Positions 52,035-61,821 of a DNA stretch of 64,000 nt are shown here, one piece after another. The notes under the pieces were generated by a model. The model was not told the origin of the DNA, made no database searches, and saw nothing but the letters and a program-made list of their open reading frames with translations. The translations under genes and the position numbers were made by a program. Origin of the DNA: Chitinophagales bacterium (GTDB lineage Bacteria; Bacteroidota; Bacteroidia; Chitinophagales; UBA2359); contig JACJXU010000001.1 in NCBI GenBank assembly GCA_020636475.1, positions 682,001-746,000 on the forward strand. The letters run 5' to 3'. Position 1 is the stretch's first letter. Each line of letters starts with the position of its first letter.

Positions 52035-52868
52035 ATGAATTTAACTCCACTTGATAACGAAAAAACATTGTCCCAAAATTTTAAGGTTTGTATGATTGGT
52101 TTGGGGAAATTGGGTATGCACTTGTGTATGAAACTGCTGAAAGCCAATATTGATATAACAGAAGTGGTGGTGCGCAGTCGTAGTAAAGTAACGGTTTTTC
52201 ACAATGGCAAGCCCATAAATGCTATTTTTTCTCCCGAAAATATTTCGCCGGAGGTAAATGTGGTAATTATTGCCGTGCAAGATGATAATATTGCCAGGGT
52301 TGCGGCACAAGTTCCGGTGGCGGAAAACAGATTGGTGTTGCACACTTCGGGAACGCGCCCTTTGTCGGATTTGGAAATACATCCGCATCATGGCATTTTG
52401 TATCCGCTGCAATCGTTTAGCGAAACAGTCGTTCCGATTTGGGAAAAAATTCCTATTTGCCTTACACCCAAAGCAGAAGACGATTTCAGCCGCCAACAAC
52501 TCGAAAATTTTGCCGCCCTTGCTTTTGTCCAAAATCCTGTATATTGCTTGGCGGAGCATCAGCGAAAAGTGCTACACTTGGCAGCCGTTTTTACCAATAA
52601 TTTTGTCAATTATATGCTGCAAGAAGCCTACGATTTGTGCGCAAAAAATGAAGTGGATTTTGCTATTTTAGCTCCTTTAGCCGAAGAAACTATCCGCAAG
52701 GCGTTTATGTTTAATCCGTATTTGATGCAAACGGGTCCTGCCGTTCGCCACGACCGCAAAACAATGGATTTTCACCAGCAATTATTAATAGAAAATGGCA
52801 TAAATCCCACTTTGTATCAATATCTTAGTGAGGCGATTATGGCTGCACACAAAAATGATGACGTATGA
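52035..52868 (+). CDS. Rossmann-fold DUF2520 protein
   Basis: 277 residues. NADP-binding-like opening (VCMIGLGKLGMHLCMKLLKA), VNVVIIAVQDDNIARVAAQV, LVLHTSGTRPLSDLEIHPHH, GILYPLQSFSE (YPLQTFS-type family signature), and the DUF2520 helical C-terminal domain (HLAAVFTNNFVNYMLQEAYD, LAPLAEETIRKAF, TGPAVRHDRKTMDFHQQLL). Known: a dehydrogenase-like family without an assigned substrate. Overlaps kdsC by ATGA. Confidence 0.9.
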   Translation: MNLTPLDNEKTLSQNFKVCMIGLGKLGMHLCMKLLKANIDITEVVVRSRSKVTVFHNGKPINAIFSPENISPEVNVVIIAVQDDNIARVAAQVPVAENRLVLHTSGTRPLSDLEIHPHHGILYPLQSFSETVVPIWEKIPICLTPKAEDDFSRQQLENFAALAFVQNPVYCLAEHQRKVLHLAAVFTNNFVNYMLQEAYDLCAKNEVDFAILAPLAEETIRKAFMFNPYLMQTGPAVRHDRKTMDFHQQLLIENGINPTLYQYLSEAIMAAHKNDDV

Positions 52869-53392
52869 CAAAAGAAAAATTAGCCCAACTTTTTGAAAAA
52901 GTCGAAGCCTTTGTATTTGATGTGGACGGCGTATTGACCAACAGTAGCTTGCTGGTGACGGAGAATGGCAATCTTCTGCGCATAATGAATGTACGCGATG
53001 GTTATGCCATAAAAACAGCACTCGACAAAGGCTACAAAGTGGCAATTATTACGGGCGGAAGTTCGGAAGGCGTTATCAAACGCTTGCAGGGCTTGGGCGT
53101 GAAAGATATTTATACCAAAGTTTTCGACAAAAAAAGTGTGTTGGAAGATTGGTTGCTAAAAGAAGCTATTTCGGCGGAAAATGTAGCTTATATGGGCGAT
53201 GATTTTCCCGACTACGAAGTATTGCAAATAGTGGGTTTGCCCGCTTGTCCTGCCGATGCTGCACCTGAAATTCAGCATATTTGTCGGTATCACTCGCATG
53301 TAAACGGCGGCGAAGGTTGCGCGCGCGATTTGATTGAAAAAACGCTAAAAATACAGCATAAATGGCATTCGTTGGAAGGATTTACCGATTAG
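52865..53392 (+). CDS. kdsC: KDO-8-phosphate phosphatase, KdsC-type HAD
   Basis: 175 residues. HAD motif I DVDGVLT (nucleophile Asp and the following Asp), motif II ITGGSS, LLKEAISAENVAYMGDDFPD (motif IV). C0-type, no cap, as in KdsC tetramers. Known reaction: 3-deoxy-D-manno-octulosonate 8-phosphate to KDO for lipopolysaccharide core. It is coupled to the DUF2520 gene by an ATGA overlap, and its end overlaps the next gene by 31 nt. Confidence 0.9.
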   Translation: MTKEKLAQLFEKVEAFVFDVDGVLTNSSLLVTENGNLLRIMNVRDGYAIKTALDKGYKVAIITGGSSEGVIKRLQGLGVKDIYTKVFDKKSVLEDWLLKEAISAENVAYMGDDFPDYEVLQIVGLPACPADAAPEIQHICRYHSHVNGGEGCARDLIEKTLKIQHKWHSLEGFTD

Positions 53393-55146
53393 TAGTGGCG
53401 CACAAATGGGCAATTTTTTCTTTAGTTTTGCTCACACTCGCGCTGTATTTTCCGGTAATACATTTCGATTTCACGAACTGGGACGACCCTACTTATGTCT
53501 TGTTAAATCCCGCCATTCGGCAGTTGGATTGGCAACATTTGCAGGAAATGTTCCGTATTTATGTAAGTTCCAATTATCACCCGCTTACTTTAGTTTCGCT
53601 GAGCCTTGATTATGCCTCGGGCAATGGCAGTGCCAGCGTTTTTCATATTAGCAATTTGCTGTTGCACCTTTGCAATGTTTTGGGCATTTATTTTTTGTGT
53701 TATTATCTCAGCAAATCGGCTTGGGGAGCGTTTTTTGCGGCAATAGTTATGGCTATTCACCCTTTGCATATAGAAAGTGTGGCGTGGATTTCTGCCCGAA
53801 AAGATGTACTGTATGTCTTTTTTTACCTTCCGGCTATCTTTTTTTATGTAAAATATCTACAGAATAATTACGCATTTCGTTATTTAACGATAAGTTGGTT
53901 GTTTTTTGTGGCAGCAATTTTATGCAAACCTGCGGCAGTAGTTTTTCCGTTGCTTACTTATATTTTGGCTTGGTATTACCACAAACTGAGTCGAAAACAG
54001 CTTTTGCAAAGTATCGTTTTTTGGCTTCCGGCACTGGCAATTGCTTTTGTTACTTGGCAAGCGCAGTCGGTAAAAGCAATAGGTACTTTGCAAGAAATAG
54101 GTTTGGTGGAGCGCGTATTTTTTGCTTCGTATGCTTGGTGCTGGTATTTGCTAAAGTTCTTTTTTCCTTGGCATTTGTCGGCTTTGTATCCTTTTCCCGA
54201 CCCGAGCGAAAGTTTGCCATTTGTGTATAAAATTGCGCCACTTGGCGTACTTGCCTCGCTTGTGGTGGCGTATTTTTTGTTGCGGCACAAACGAAAAATG
54301 TTACTTTTCGTAGCGATTTATGCCTTACACTTGTTGCTCATCTTACAGTTTATCAGCATTGGCAATGCTATTACCGCCGACCGTTACACGTATTTTGCTT
54401 ATCCTTTTTTGGCAATGGTTTTTTGGTTGTTGGGCAAATATTATTTGGATACACCGCAAAAATCTGCCCTTCCACGCACGGCTTGGATTGGCGGTGTTTT
54501 TTTGCTTTGGTTTTTTGTTGCGGCAAAAATGTACTTACCCGCTTGGAAAAATAGTGAAACACTTTGGAACAATGTTGTTACTTTATTTCCCGATAATTTT
54601 TTGGCACACTACAATCGCGCTTTGCATTACAGCGAAGCCGGCAATGGTGCAAAAGCCTTAGAAGATTATAATATTTGCGAAAAAATAAATGCGCAGTATG
54701 GCGATTTGTATGTAAACAGGGCTAAAAATTATTATTTTTTATTACAAAATCCTTCGGCGGCAGCGGCAGATTACGTGAAAGCAATGCAACTAATGCCACA
54801 AAATGCGGAAGCCTTTTATCAATATGCTAATTTGCTGCAATTTGCCGAAAAAAATTACCCCAAGGCGATTGAAATTTATAGCGAAGCCTTACGTATTGAG
54901 CCGAATTATTTCGATGCGTGGATGAACGGTGGTGTGGCTTTTATTAATGGCACAAAAGATTATGCCACAGCTTTGCAATGGTTTGAAAAAGCACGCGCTA
55001 TTCAACCTGCAAACGGCGCACTTTACTACAATCTTTTTACTTGTTATTATGCCTTAAATAATAAATCCAAAGCAAAAGAATCGCTTGATTTATCCAAAAA
55101 ATTTTCGTATCATTTCCCCGACAGTTTGTATAATTTATTACGATAG
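53362..55146 (+). CDS. Multi-pass membrane protein with C-terminal TPR (TMTC-like)
   Basis: 594 residues. About eleven membrane helices in 1-390, with a FDFTNWDDPTYVLLNPAI loop after helix 1 (acidic DD as in GT-C transferases) and SVAWISARKDVLYVFFYLPA. The C-terminal 170 residues are TPR repeats (NFLAHYNRALHYSEAGNGAK, AEAFYQYANLLQFAEKNYPK, EPNYFDAWMNGGVAFINGTK). Known: eukaryotic TMTC proteins of this layout are O-mannosyltransferases; bacterial members are inferred sugar transferases. The start overlaps kdsC. Confidence 0.82.
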   Translation: MAFVGRIYRLVVAHKWAIFSLVLLTLALYFPVIHFDFTNWDDPTYVLLNPAIRQLDWQHLQEMFRIYVSSNYHPLTLVSLSLDYASGNGSASVFHISNLLLHLCNVLGIYFLCYYLSKSAWGAFFAAIVMAIHPLHIESVAWISARKDVLYVFFYLPAIFFYVKYLQNNYAFRYLTISWLFFVAAILCKPAAVVFPLLTYILAWYYHKLSRKQLLQSIVFWLPALAIAFVTWQAQSVKAIGTLQEIGLVERVFFASYAWCWYLLKFFFPWHLSALYPFPDPSESLPFVYKIAPLGVLASLVVAYFLLRHKRKMLLFVAIYALHLLLILQFISIGNAITADRYTYFAYPFLAMVFWLLGKYYLDTPQKSALPRTAWIGGVFLLWFFVAAKMYLPAWKNSETLWNNVVTLFPDNFLAHYNRALHYSEAGNGAKALEDYNICEKINAQYGDLYVNRAKNYYFLLQNPSAAAADYVKAMQLMPQNAEAFYQYANLLQFAEKNYPKAIEIYSEALRIEPNYFDAWMNGGVAFINGTKDYATALQWFEKARAIQPANGALYYNLFTCYYALNNKSKAKESLDLSKKFSYHFPDSLYNLLR

Positions 55147-55182
55147 TAAAACTAAAAAAGCAAAAAGAACAATTTAATCATA

Positions 55183-55190
55183 TACCTTTG
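55183..55190 (+). promoter_or_regulatory. -7 element (TACCTTTG) for the YfhO gene
   Basis: Exact consensus followed by CC, 48 nt before the ATG at 55239. Confidence 0.5.
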
Positions 55191-55238
55191 CCAAAAGTTT
55201 TCTATGAATAGAAAATGTAAAAACATTAAACGCAACTA

Positions 55239-57686
55239 ATGGGAAATATGAAGCTTATGCTTTTTAATTCGTCTAAGTTCAATCCTAAAAAAATAGCACT
55301 TGAAATTGGCTTGCTACTCCTTTTAATAGCGAGTATTAGCGGTATTGGGTATATTGTTTTCGCGAAGTTTTTTTCGGGAGAATACGTGTATATGTTCACG
55401 GGCGTGGGCAGCGACACAATCAATACATATTATCCGCGCAAAATGCAAAGTGCCAACTATGCCCAAACGGAAGGCGATATAATGACGTGGTCGTTTTATG
55501 AAGGAATGGGGCAAAATCGTTATTCGGGCGAGCCTAAAATTCCGAGTTTTATCAGCCTGATTAATCGCTATATTGGCTATTATTTTTTTCCGGCGGAAGC
55601 AGAATATCGGATTGTTTATAATGAATTTTTGAAAATTTTATTGACGGGCATATTCTTTTACTTTTTTCTGCGGCTCTACCCTTTTCGTATTCATCTGGCA
55701 TTTTTTGGGGCTATCATGTTTGCTTTTTCGGGCTACATGACGCTGGGAACGAGTTGGTACGCACACTCGGGCATTATTATGGACAATGTGTTTTTGTGGA
55801 TGTCGTTTGAGCTTTTTTTCCGAAAACGGATTTGGTGGCTACTTCCCTTGGCTTTTTATAATGTTGGCATGGGACCTTATTTGTATTTTGCGGGTAGTTT
55901 TCTGTTGTTGTACGGCAATTTCAGGTATTTTACCACACAAGCCAAGTTTGATTTCAAAAAATATGCAACTTTAGTAGTAGGAGTTGTGGCAAGTTTGGTA
56001 TTGGCAGTTGGTTTGTCGGCTCCGGGTATTGTAAGTTCTGTTTCACGTATTGTAGATAGTCCGCGTTTGAGTGGTGCAATAGATACCAAAAAAGATATTT
56101 TGGGCGACTTCCCATTTTGGGGTTTGGAGTCTGCCGAACACTACTACACGGCGGCAATTCGCTTTATGGGCAATGATTACTTGGGCAATGGAACGCTTTT
56201 TTCGGGTTGGCGCAACTACTTGGAAGCACCTATTTTTTATGTAGGCTTACTTTTTTTGCTATTGATACCACAAGTGTTTTTTCTTAGCAAAAACAAAAAA
56301 CTCAAACTTTGGATAGGTGGCATACTTATCTTGTGGGCACTCATTATTTGTTTTCCCTACTTGCGCTATGCGTACTATCTTTTTACGGGCGACTATTACA
56401 AACATGGCATTTCGCTTTTTGTAAGTTTCAGCTTGGTTTTGTTTGGGCTTACTTCTTTTTCGATAATAGAACAAGTAAAAAAAGTACATTTGGGTGCGCT
56501 ATTAGCGAGTTTGGCTGTAGCGTTGTTTATTATATTTTTTCCTTTTGTACCGGAAAAATTAGTGGTAAATACACAATGGCAATGGATAGGAACGGCATTT
56601 TTGAGCAGCTATACCCTTTTACTGCTTTTGTGGAACAGCAAGCCTAACAAAATAATTTTGGGTGTTATAATGCTGCTCAGTATGGTGGAAATAACTTACT
56701 TTGGCTACCGCACCGTAAACGACCGCGATGCACTGAAGGCAAGTGTTTTAACGGAGCGAGTGGGTTACAACGATTATACTTTAGAGGCTTTGGCATATTT
56801 AAACCAAAACGACAACACTTTTTATCGTATTAACAAAGAGTACTCGTCGGGCTTGTCGATGCACCCGAGCATTAATGATGCGATGATACAAGGATTCTAT
56901 GGCACTACCGTCTATACGTCATTCAATCAGAAATACTATATTCGATTTTTACAAAAAACGGACATTATAGCATCGGACAACGAAACTGACACACGCTGGG
57001 CTCCCGGACTTAGTACGCGTCCGTTTTTGCATCCTATTGGTTCGGTAAAGTATGAAATTACCAAAGGGGATACTTCTTACTTTGAAATCAATAATTTTGC
57101 GGAAGAAATCGCTTGTTTTCCCGATAATATCAAAATTTTGCGCAACAAATATTATTTGCCCTTAGGATTTACCTACGACAAGCGACTGACATTGAGTGAG
57201 TACGAAAAAATAGATAACAATGCGATACGAGATATTGCGATGGCGCAAGCTTTTATTTGTGAAGATGAAGATGTGAACGATTTTTTGGAGTTTTCCACCA
57301 TCAATCCGGCAAATATTTCTTCGGAATACACTTTAGATGATTGGGATAAAGACTTACACAATTCGCGCCGCGACACCATGCAAATAAGTATGCACAAACA
57401 CAGTAGAATTGAAGGGTTTATTTATACTCCCAAGCCTAAGCTATTATTTTTCTCTATTCCTTATGATGAAGGTTGGAATGTATTTGTTGATGGGAATGAA
57501 AGCAAAAAATATCTTACCAATATCGGTTTTATGGGCGTAAAAATTTCGGGCGGGAAACATGCGGTTGTATTGCAATATATTCCGCCTTTTTCGGAAGAAG
57601 GAAAAACTATATTTTATTTTAGTACATTTTTGTATGTACTTGGTATTGGATTTAGTATTTTTGGGGCAAGAAAAAACTCTGAATAA
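55239..57686 (+). CDS. YfhO-family membrane protein
   Basis: 815 residues. About 12 transmembrane segments in the first 480 residues (ALEIGLLLLLIASISGIGYI, LTGIFFYFFLRLYPFRIHLA, ATLVVGVVASLVLAVGLSAP). A large extracytoplasmic region follows, then the YfhO signature near the end (KLLFFSIPYDEGWNVFVDG, FMGVKISGGKHAVVLQY) and one last helix. Known: YfhO proteins are GT-C-like, implicated in glycosylation of lipoteichoic acid in Firmicutes; a glycosyltransferase role here is inferred. Confidence 0.88.
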   Translation: MGNMKLMLFNSSKFNPKKIALEIGLLLLLIASISGIGYIVFAKFFSGEYVYMFTGVGSDTINTYYPRKMQSANYAQTEGDIMTWSFYEGMGQNRYSGEPKIPSFISLINRYIGYYFFPAEAEYRIVYNEFLKILLTGIFFYFFLRLYPFRIHLAFFGAIMFAFSGYMTLGTSWYAHSGIIMDNVFLWMSFELFFRKRIWWLLPLAFYNVGMGPYLYFAGSFLLLYGNFRYFTTQAKFDFKKYATLVVGVVASLVLAVGLSAPGIVSSVSRIVDSPRLSGAIDTKKDILGDFPFWGLESAEHYYTAAIRFMGNDYLGNGTLFSGWRNYLEAPIFYVGLLFLLLIPQVFFLSKNKKLKLWIGGILILWALIICFPYLRYAYYLFTGDYYKHGISLFVSFSLVLFGLTSFSIIEQVKKVHLGALLASLAVALFIIFFPFVPEKLVVNTQWQWIGTAFLSSYTLLLLLWNSKPNKIILGVIMLLSMVEITYFGYRTVNDRDALKASVLTERVGYNDYTLEALAYLNQNDNTFYRINKEYSSGLSMHPSINDAMIQGFYGTTVYTSFNQKYYIRFLQKTDIIASDNETDTRWAPGLSTRPFLHPIGSVKYEITKGDTSYFEINNFAEEIACFPDNIKILRNKYYLPLGFTYDKRLTLSEYEKIDNNAIRDIAMAQAFICEDEDVNDFLEFSTINPANISSEYTLDDWDKDLHNSRRDTMQISMHKHSRIEGFIYTPKPKLLFFSIPYDEGWNVFVDGNESKKYLTNIGFMGVKISGGKHAVVLQYIPPFSEEGKTIFYFSTFLYVLGIGFSIFGARKNSE

Positions 57687-57692
57687 GATTCC

Positions 57693-58703
57693 TTAATTCT
57701 TCCGCTCCCACGCCCAAGCCGTGCGCATCATGTCATGTACATCGTAGCGCAGTTTCCAACCTAAACGGGTCTTCGCCAAAGTATTATCAGCATACACCGC
57801 AATTACATCGCCTGCGCGGCGTGCGCCAATAGTGTAAGGCAATTTCAAACTACTTACTTCTTCAAACGCTTCTACCATTTCCAAGACACTCACACCATTT
57901 CCGGTGCCTAAGTTATATATTTCAACCGTTTCGGCGGCAGGCGTTGCCATTAAATATTGCAAAGCCAAAGTATGCGCACTTGCAATATCGCTTACGTGAA
58001 TATAATCTCTGATACACGTTCCATCGCGCGTGGGATAATCGTTGCCGTGAATGGTAAGTTGCTCGCGTTTTCCTGCTGCCGTTTGGGTAATATAAGGCAC
58101 TAAATTTTCCGGTGTGGAAAAAGGTGTTTCACCTATTTTCGCAGAAGGGTGCGCACCTACAGGATTGAAATAGCGCAACAATACAAATTTTGCCTTCGCA
58201 TATTTTCGGGCAAAATCCTGAATCATTTGCTCGCCTATCTGCTTCGTAAATCCATACGGCGATTCGGCAGGAGCCATAGGACTTTGTTCTGTAACCGGCA
58301 AATTGGCAATATTGCCATACACCGAACAAGAAGAGGAAAAAACAAAGTACGGAATTGCGTACTTTTCTACATTTTCCAACATATTTACCAACGATGCAAT
58401 ATTGTTGTGATAATACAAGAGCGGATTGCGTACTGACTCTCCTACCGACTTATACGCCGCAAAATGGATAATTCCCTGAATGTCTTTATTTTCGGCAAAT
58501 ATTTTTTCGGTTGCCTCCCTATCACAAAGGTCTGTTTGATAAAATACAGGTTTTTTTCCGGTTATTTCCTCAATGCCATCTAAAACTGATGCACTTGAGC
58601 GCGACAAATTATCTACAATAATTACCTCAAAACCTTTTTCCAACAAATCGACAGCTGTATGCGAGCCAATATAACCACAGCCGCCCGTAAGCAATATTTT
58701 CAT
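57693..58703 (-). CDS. galE: UDP-glucose 4-epimerase
   Basis: 336 residues. NAD site TGGCGYIGSHTAVDLLEKGF, VDNLSRSSASVLDGIE, IIHFAAYKSVGESV, catalytic YGFTKQIGEQM (Tyr-x3-Lys), LRYFNPVGAHPSAKIGE, DGTCIRDYIHVSDIA, NLGTGNGVSVLEMV. Known reaction: UDP-glucose/UDP-galactose interconversion for surface polysaccharide. Precedes or follows fcl and gmd on the same strand (operon gmd-fcl-galE). Confidence 0.94.
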   Translation of the reverse strand: MKILLTGGCGYIGSHTAVDLLEKGFEVIIVDNLSRSSASVLDGIEEITGKKPVFYQTDLCDREATEKIFAENKDIQGIIHFAAYKSVGESVRNPLLYYHNNIASLVNMLENVEKYAIPYFVFSSSCSVYGNIANLPVTEQSPMAPAESPYGFTKQIGEQMIQDFARKYAKAKFVLLRYFNPVGAHPSAKIGETPFSTPENLVPYITQTAAGKREQLTIHGNDYPTRDGTCIRDYIHVSDIASAHTLALQYLMATPAAETVEIYNLGTGNGVSVLEMVEAFEEVSSLKLPYTIGARRAGDVIAVYADNTLAKTRLGWKLRYDVHDMMRTAWAWERKN

Positions 58704-58715
58704 AAAAATTATTTT

Positions 58716-59642
58716 CTAAAATTTATCTTTTACCTCCTCATATACGGAAGCGATGCCATCTTGTAAAGAAATTTGATGTTTCCAACCCAAATTATGCAAA
58801 AAACTGACATCTAATAATTTTCGCGGCGTACCATCCGGTTTTTCGGTATTAAAACGCAAATTCCCTTTATAGCCTACCGTATTTTTTATCATTTCCGCCA
58901 ATTCTTTTATAGAAACATCTTCGCCTACGCCAATATTCACCCACTGCGCTTCATTGTAATGATTCATCAAAAAAACACAAGCATCTGCCAAGTCGTCCAC
59001 GTGCAAAAACTCGCGTTTGGGTGTGCCTGTTCCCCAAATTTCCACTTCGACAACATTATTTTTTTTCGCTTCAATAAATTTTCGCAAAAGTGCAGGTAGC
59101 ACGTGCGAATTTTGTAAATCGTAATTGTCGTTGGGTCCGTACAAATTGGTAGGCATACACGAAATAAAATTACAGCCATATTGCTTGCGATACGCATCGC
59201 ACATTTCTATGCCGGCAATTTTTGCCAAAGCGTAGGGTTGATTGGTTGCTTCTAAAGTTCCGGTAAGCAAATAACTTTCTTTTATCGGCTGCGGCGACAT
59301 TTTCGGATAAATGCACGATGAACCCAGAAACAAGAGTTTTTTTACCTCATTTTTATAGGCTTGATGAATAACATTGGCTTCAATCATCAGATTTTGGTAA
59401 ATAAAATCCGCGCGGTACATATTGTTCGCTTGAATTCCGCCCACTTTTGCGGCAGCCAAAAACACATAATCGGGTTTTTCTTCGGCAAAAAACTTTGCAG
59501 TAGCCGCCTGATTCGTCAAATCCACCTCCGCAGAAGAACGCTCGATAATATTTTCGTAGCCTTTGCTGCGCAAATTTCGCACAATAGCCGAACCTACCAT
59601 TCCGCGATGTCCTGCAACAAATATTTTATCTTTTTTTTGCAT
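58716..59642 (-). CDS. fcl: GDP-L-fucose synthase
   Basis: 308 residues from the ATG at 59642; the frame opens upstream but would overlap gmd. VAGHRGMVGSAIVRNLRSKG (NADP site), FLAAAKVGGIQANNMYRADF, LFLGSSCIYPKMSPQPIKES, YALAKIAGIEMCDAYRKQYG (Tyr-x3-Lys), PTNLYGPNDNYDLQNSHVLP, EFLHVDDLADACVFLMNHY. Known reaction: GDP-4-keto-6-deoxymannose to GDP-L-fucose, following Gmd. Gap to gmd is 19 nt. Confidence 0.95.
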   Translation of the reverse strand: MQKKDKIFVAGHRGMVGSAIVRNLRSKGYENIIERSSAEVDLTNQAATAKFFAEEKPDYVFLAAAKVGGIQANNMYRADFIYQNLMIEANVIHQAYKNEVKKLLFLGSSCIYPKMSPQPIKESYLLTGTLEATNQPYALAKIAGIEMCDAYRKQYGCNFISCMPTNLYGPNDNYDLQNSHVLPALLRKFIEAKKNNVVEVEIWGTGTPKREFLHVDDLADACVFLMNHYNEAQWVNIGVGEDVSIKELAEMIKNTVGYKGNLRFNTEKPDGTPRKLLDVSFLHNLGWKHQISLQDGIASVYEEVKDKF

Positions 59643-59661
59643 AAAATTGTGCTGCTTTTTT

Positions 59662-60774
59662 TTAGTCAAAAGAGCGAATATTCACCTCGTGTCCTCCATC
59701 TATCAAATATTTTTCTCTTCTGAAAAGAGCCAAATCTTTTTGCACCATTTCTTGTACCAAATCTGCCAGCGAATGTTGCGGCTTCCACGCCAAGGTTTCC
59801 CTTGCTTTGGTCGCATCGCCTATAAGCAAATCTACTTCCGTAGGGCGGAAATAGCGTTTATCAATCGCCACTACTGTTTTTCCTTCGGGTAGCGGTGTAT
59901 CATTATTAAAGCAGCGCACTACTTTCGCTTTTTCATCTATGCCATTTCCTTCAAATTCTACCACAATGCCGGCTTCGGCAAAAGCCATTCGCACGAAATC
60001 GCGTACGGAAGTAGTTTCGCCGGTGGCAATAACAAAATCGTCCGGTGTATTTTGCTGCAAAATAAGATACATCGCCGCTACGTAATCTTTGGCGTGTCCC
60101 CAATCGCGCTGCGCATCTAAGTTGCCCAAGTAGAGTTTTTCTTGCAATCCGAGTGCTATACGCGCCACGGCACGGGTAATTTTGCGCGTAACAAAGGTTT
60201 CGCCGCGCACCGGACTTTCGTGATTAAACAAAATACCATTGGAAGCAAAATAACCTTGCTCGCGGTAGTTTTTGGTAATATAAAATGCATACATTTTTGC
60301 CACCGCATAAGGAGAGCGCGGGTTAAATGGCGTATTTTCCGACTGTGGCACTTCCAATACTTCGCCGTATAGTTCGGAAGTAGAGGCTTGGTAGATTTTT
60401 GTTTTTTCTTTTAAACCCAAAATACGCACTGCTTCCAAAATGCGGAGCGTACCTAAGGCATCTACATTGGCGGTATATTCCGGTGTATCAAAACTCACTT
60501 GTACGTGGCTTTGTGCACCTAAGTTATAAATTTCGTCGGGTTGTACTTGTTGTACAATACGAATAAGGTTGGTGGAGTCTGTTAAATCGCCGTAATGTAG
60601 CACAAATTTGTAATCTGTTTCGTGCGGATCTTGGTACAAATGGTCAATACGCGCTGTATTAAATAAAGATGAACGGCGTTTTATGCCGTGTACTTCGTAG
60701 CCTTTTTCCAATAAAAGTTCAGCTAAATACGCGCCATCTTGTCCGGTAATACCTGTTATTATTGCTTTTTTCAT
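59662..60774 (-). CDS. gmd: GDP-mannose 4,6-dehydratase
   Basis: 370 residues. [99 protein letters not shown] (Tyr-x3-Lys), [38 protein letters not shown]. Known reaction: GDP-D-mannose to GDP-4-keto-6-deoxymannose. First gene of the minus-strand nucleotide-sugar operon. Confidence 0.96.
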   Translation of the reverse strand: MKKAIITGITGQDGAYLAELLLEKGYEVHGIKRRSSLFNTARIDHLYQDPHETDYKFVLHYGDLTDSTNLIRIVQQVQPDEIYNLGAQSHVQVSFDTPEYTANVDALGTLRILEAVRILGLKEKTKIYQASTSELYGEVLEVPQSENTPFNPRSPYAVAKMYAFYITKNYREQGYFASNGILFNHESPVRGETFVTRKITRAVARIALGLQEKLYLGNLDAQRDWGHAKDYVAAMYLILQQNTPDDFVIATGETTSVRDFVRMAFAEAGIVVEFEGNGIDEKAKVVRCFNNDTPLPEGKTVVAIDKRYFRPTEVDLLIGDATKARETLAWKPQHSLADLVQEMVQKDLALFRREKYLIDGGHEVNIRSFD

Positions 60775-60846
60775 TTATTAGGGATAATCTTCTTTATAAC
60801 TAATGTATAAACACTTAATACTTTACTGCGAGAATAAATCGCACTG

Positions 60847-60854
60847 CAAAGGTA
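60847..60854 (-). promoter_or_regulatory. -7 element (TACCTTTG) for gmd-fcl-galE
   Basis: Exact consensus on minus, followed by CAGTG, 73 nt before the gmd ATG. A TTG 16 nt upstream is close to, but not at, the usual -33 spacing. Confidence 0.5.
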
Positions 60855-60930
60855 CATTTTTATTTTCAATCAATTTTTTTTTAGATATTTGCCTTTCGAA
60901 ATTCAATTTTACAAAAGGATACTACTTTTG

Positions 60931-61803
60931 ATGATAAAAACAAAAAACGAGACCGCCAACGAGCAATGGGATATTGTAATTAATGCCGATAAAAACAAAG
61001 GAATTTCCATTAATTGGCAGGAGTTGTGGCAGTATCGGGATATGATTTGGGTCTTAATCCGCAAAGAAATTGTAGCTGCGCACTTGCAAACTGTTTTGGG
61101 TCCGCTGTGGTATGTGGGCAAAGCGGTGATAATGGCACTTACCTTTGCTTTGGTTTTCGGTATGATAGCCCGTGTGAATCCTACAGGTGTACCGCACATG
61201 CTGTTTTTTATGAGTGGTTTGATGTTTTGGGAGTATTTTCTGAATTGCATGAACAAAACAGGCAATGTGCTACGGGAGAACAAAGCCATTTTCGAGAAAG
61301 TATATGTGCCACGTTTGGCTTTTCCTATTGCCAAATTGGTGGCAGGCTTGGTGCCCGCTTTTTTTGAACTTATGACACTTGTGGTTGCTTATTTGATATA
61401 TGTGTTTTGGGTAGGTTCGCCCGTTCGACCAAGTTGGGGTGTAGTGTATATTCCTTTTTTGTTTTTAATAATAGGCGGCATAGGCAGCAGTTTAGGTTTA
61501 ATTATCTCAGCTCTGACGATAAAATACAGAGACATTGCTATGCTGATCAGCTATTCTACACGCTTATTGATGTACACCACCCCAATAATATATCCAATGC
61601 AAATAGTACCGAAAGAATTTCTGCCATATCTTTCACTTAATCCTTTAGCAGCTATTATTGATTATGGGAAACATTTTCTATTCAATATTCCGGTTTATTG
61701 TACCACTACTCCTTTGTATAGTGTTGGTTGCTTATTGGTAATTTTTTTAATTGGGATTTTTTTGTTTAACAGAGTAGAAAGAGATTTTGTAGATACGGTA
61801 TAA
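60931..61803 (+). CDS. wzm: Polysaccharide ABC exporter, permease (Wzm-like)
   Basis: 290 residues from the ATG at 60931 (MIKTKNETANEQ); an upstream TTG at 60889 is unlikely. ABC-2 permease with about six helices: DMIWVLIRKEIVAAHLQTVL, GPLWYVGKAVIMALTFALVF, LFFMSGLMFWEYFLNCMNKT, FEKVYVPRLAFPIAKLVAGL, ISALTIKYRDIAMLISYSTR, LSLNPLAAIIDYGKHFLF. Known: exports lipid-linked O-antigen or capsule across the inner membrane with Wzt. It lies 18 nt before wzt. Confidence 0.92.
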   Translation: MIKTKNETANEQWDIVINADKNKGISINWQELWQYRDMIWVLIRKEIVAAHLQTVLGPLWYVGKAVIMALTFALVFGMIARVNPTGVPHMLFFMSGLMFWEYFLNCMNKTGNVLRENKAIFEKVYVPRLAFPIAKLVAGLVPAFFELMTLVVAYLIYVFWVGSPVRPSWGVVYIPFLFLIIGGIGSSLGLIISALTIKYRDIAMLISYSTRLLMYTTPIIYPMQIVPKEFLPYLSLNPLAAIIDYGKHFLFNIPVYCTTTPLYSVGCLLVIFLIGIFLFNRVERDFVDTV

Positions 61804-61821
61804 ATAAAATACAGATCGGAT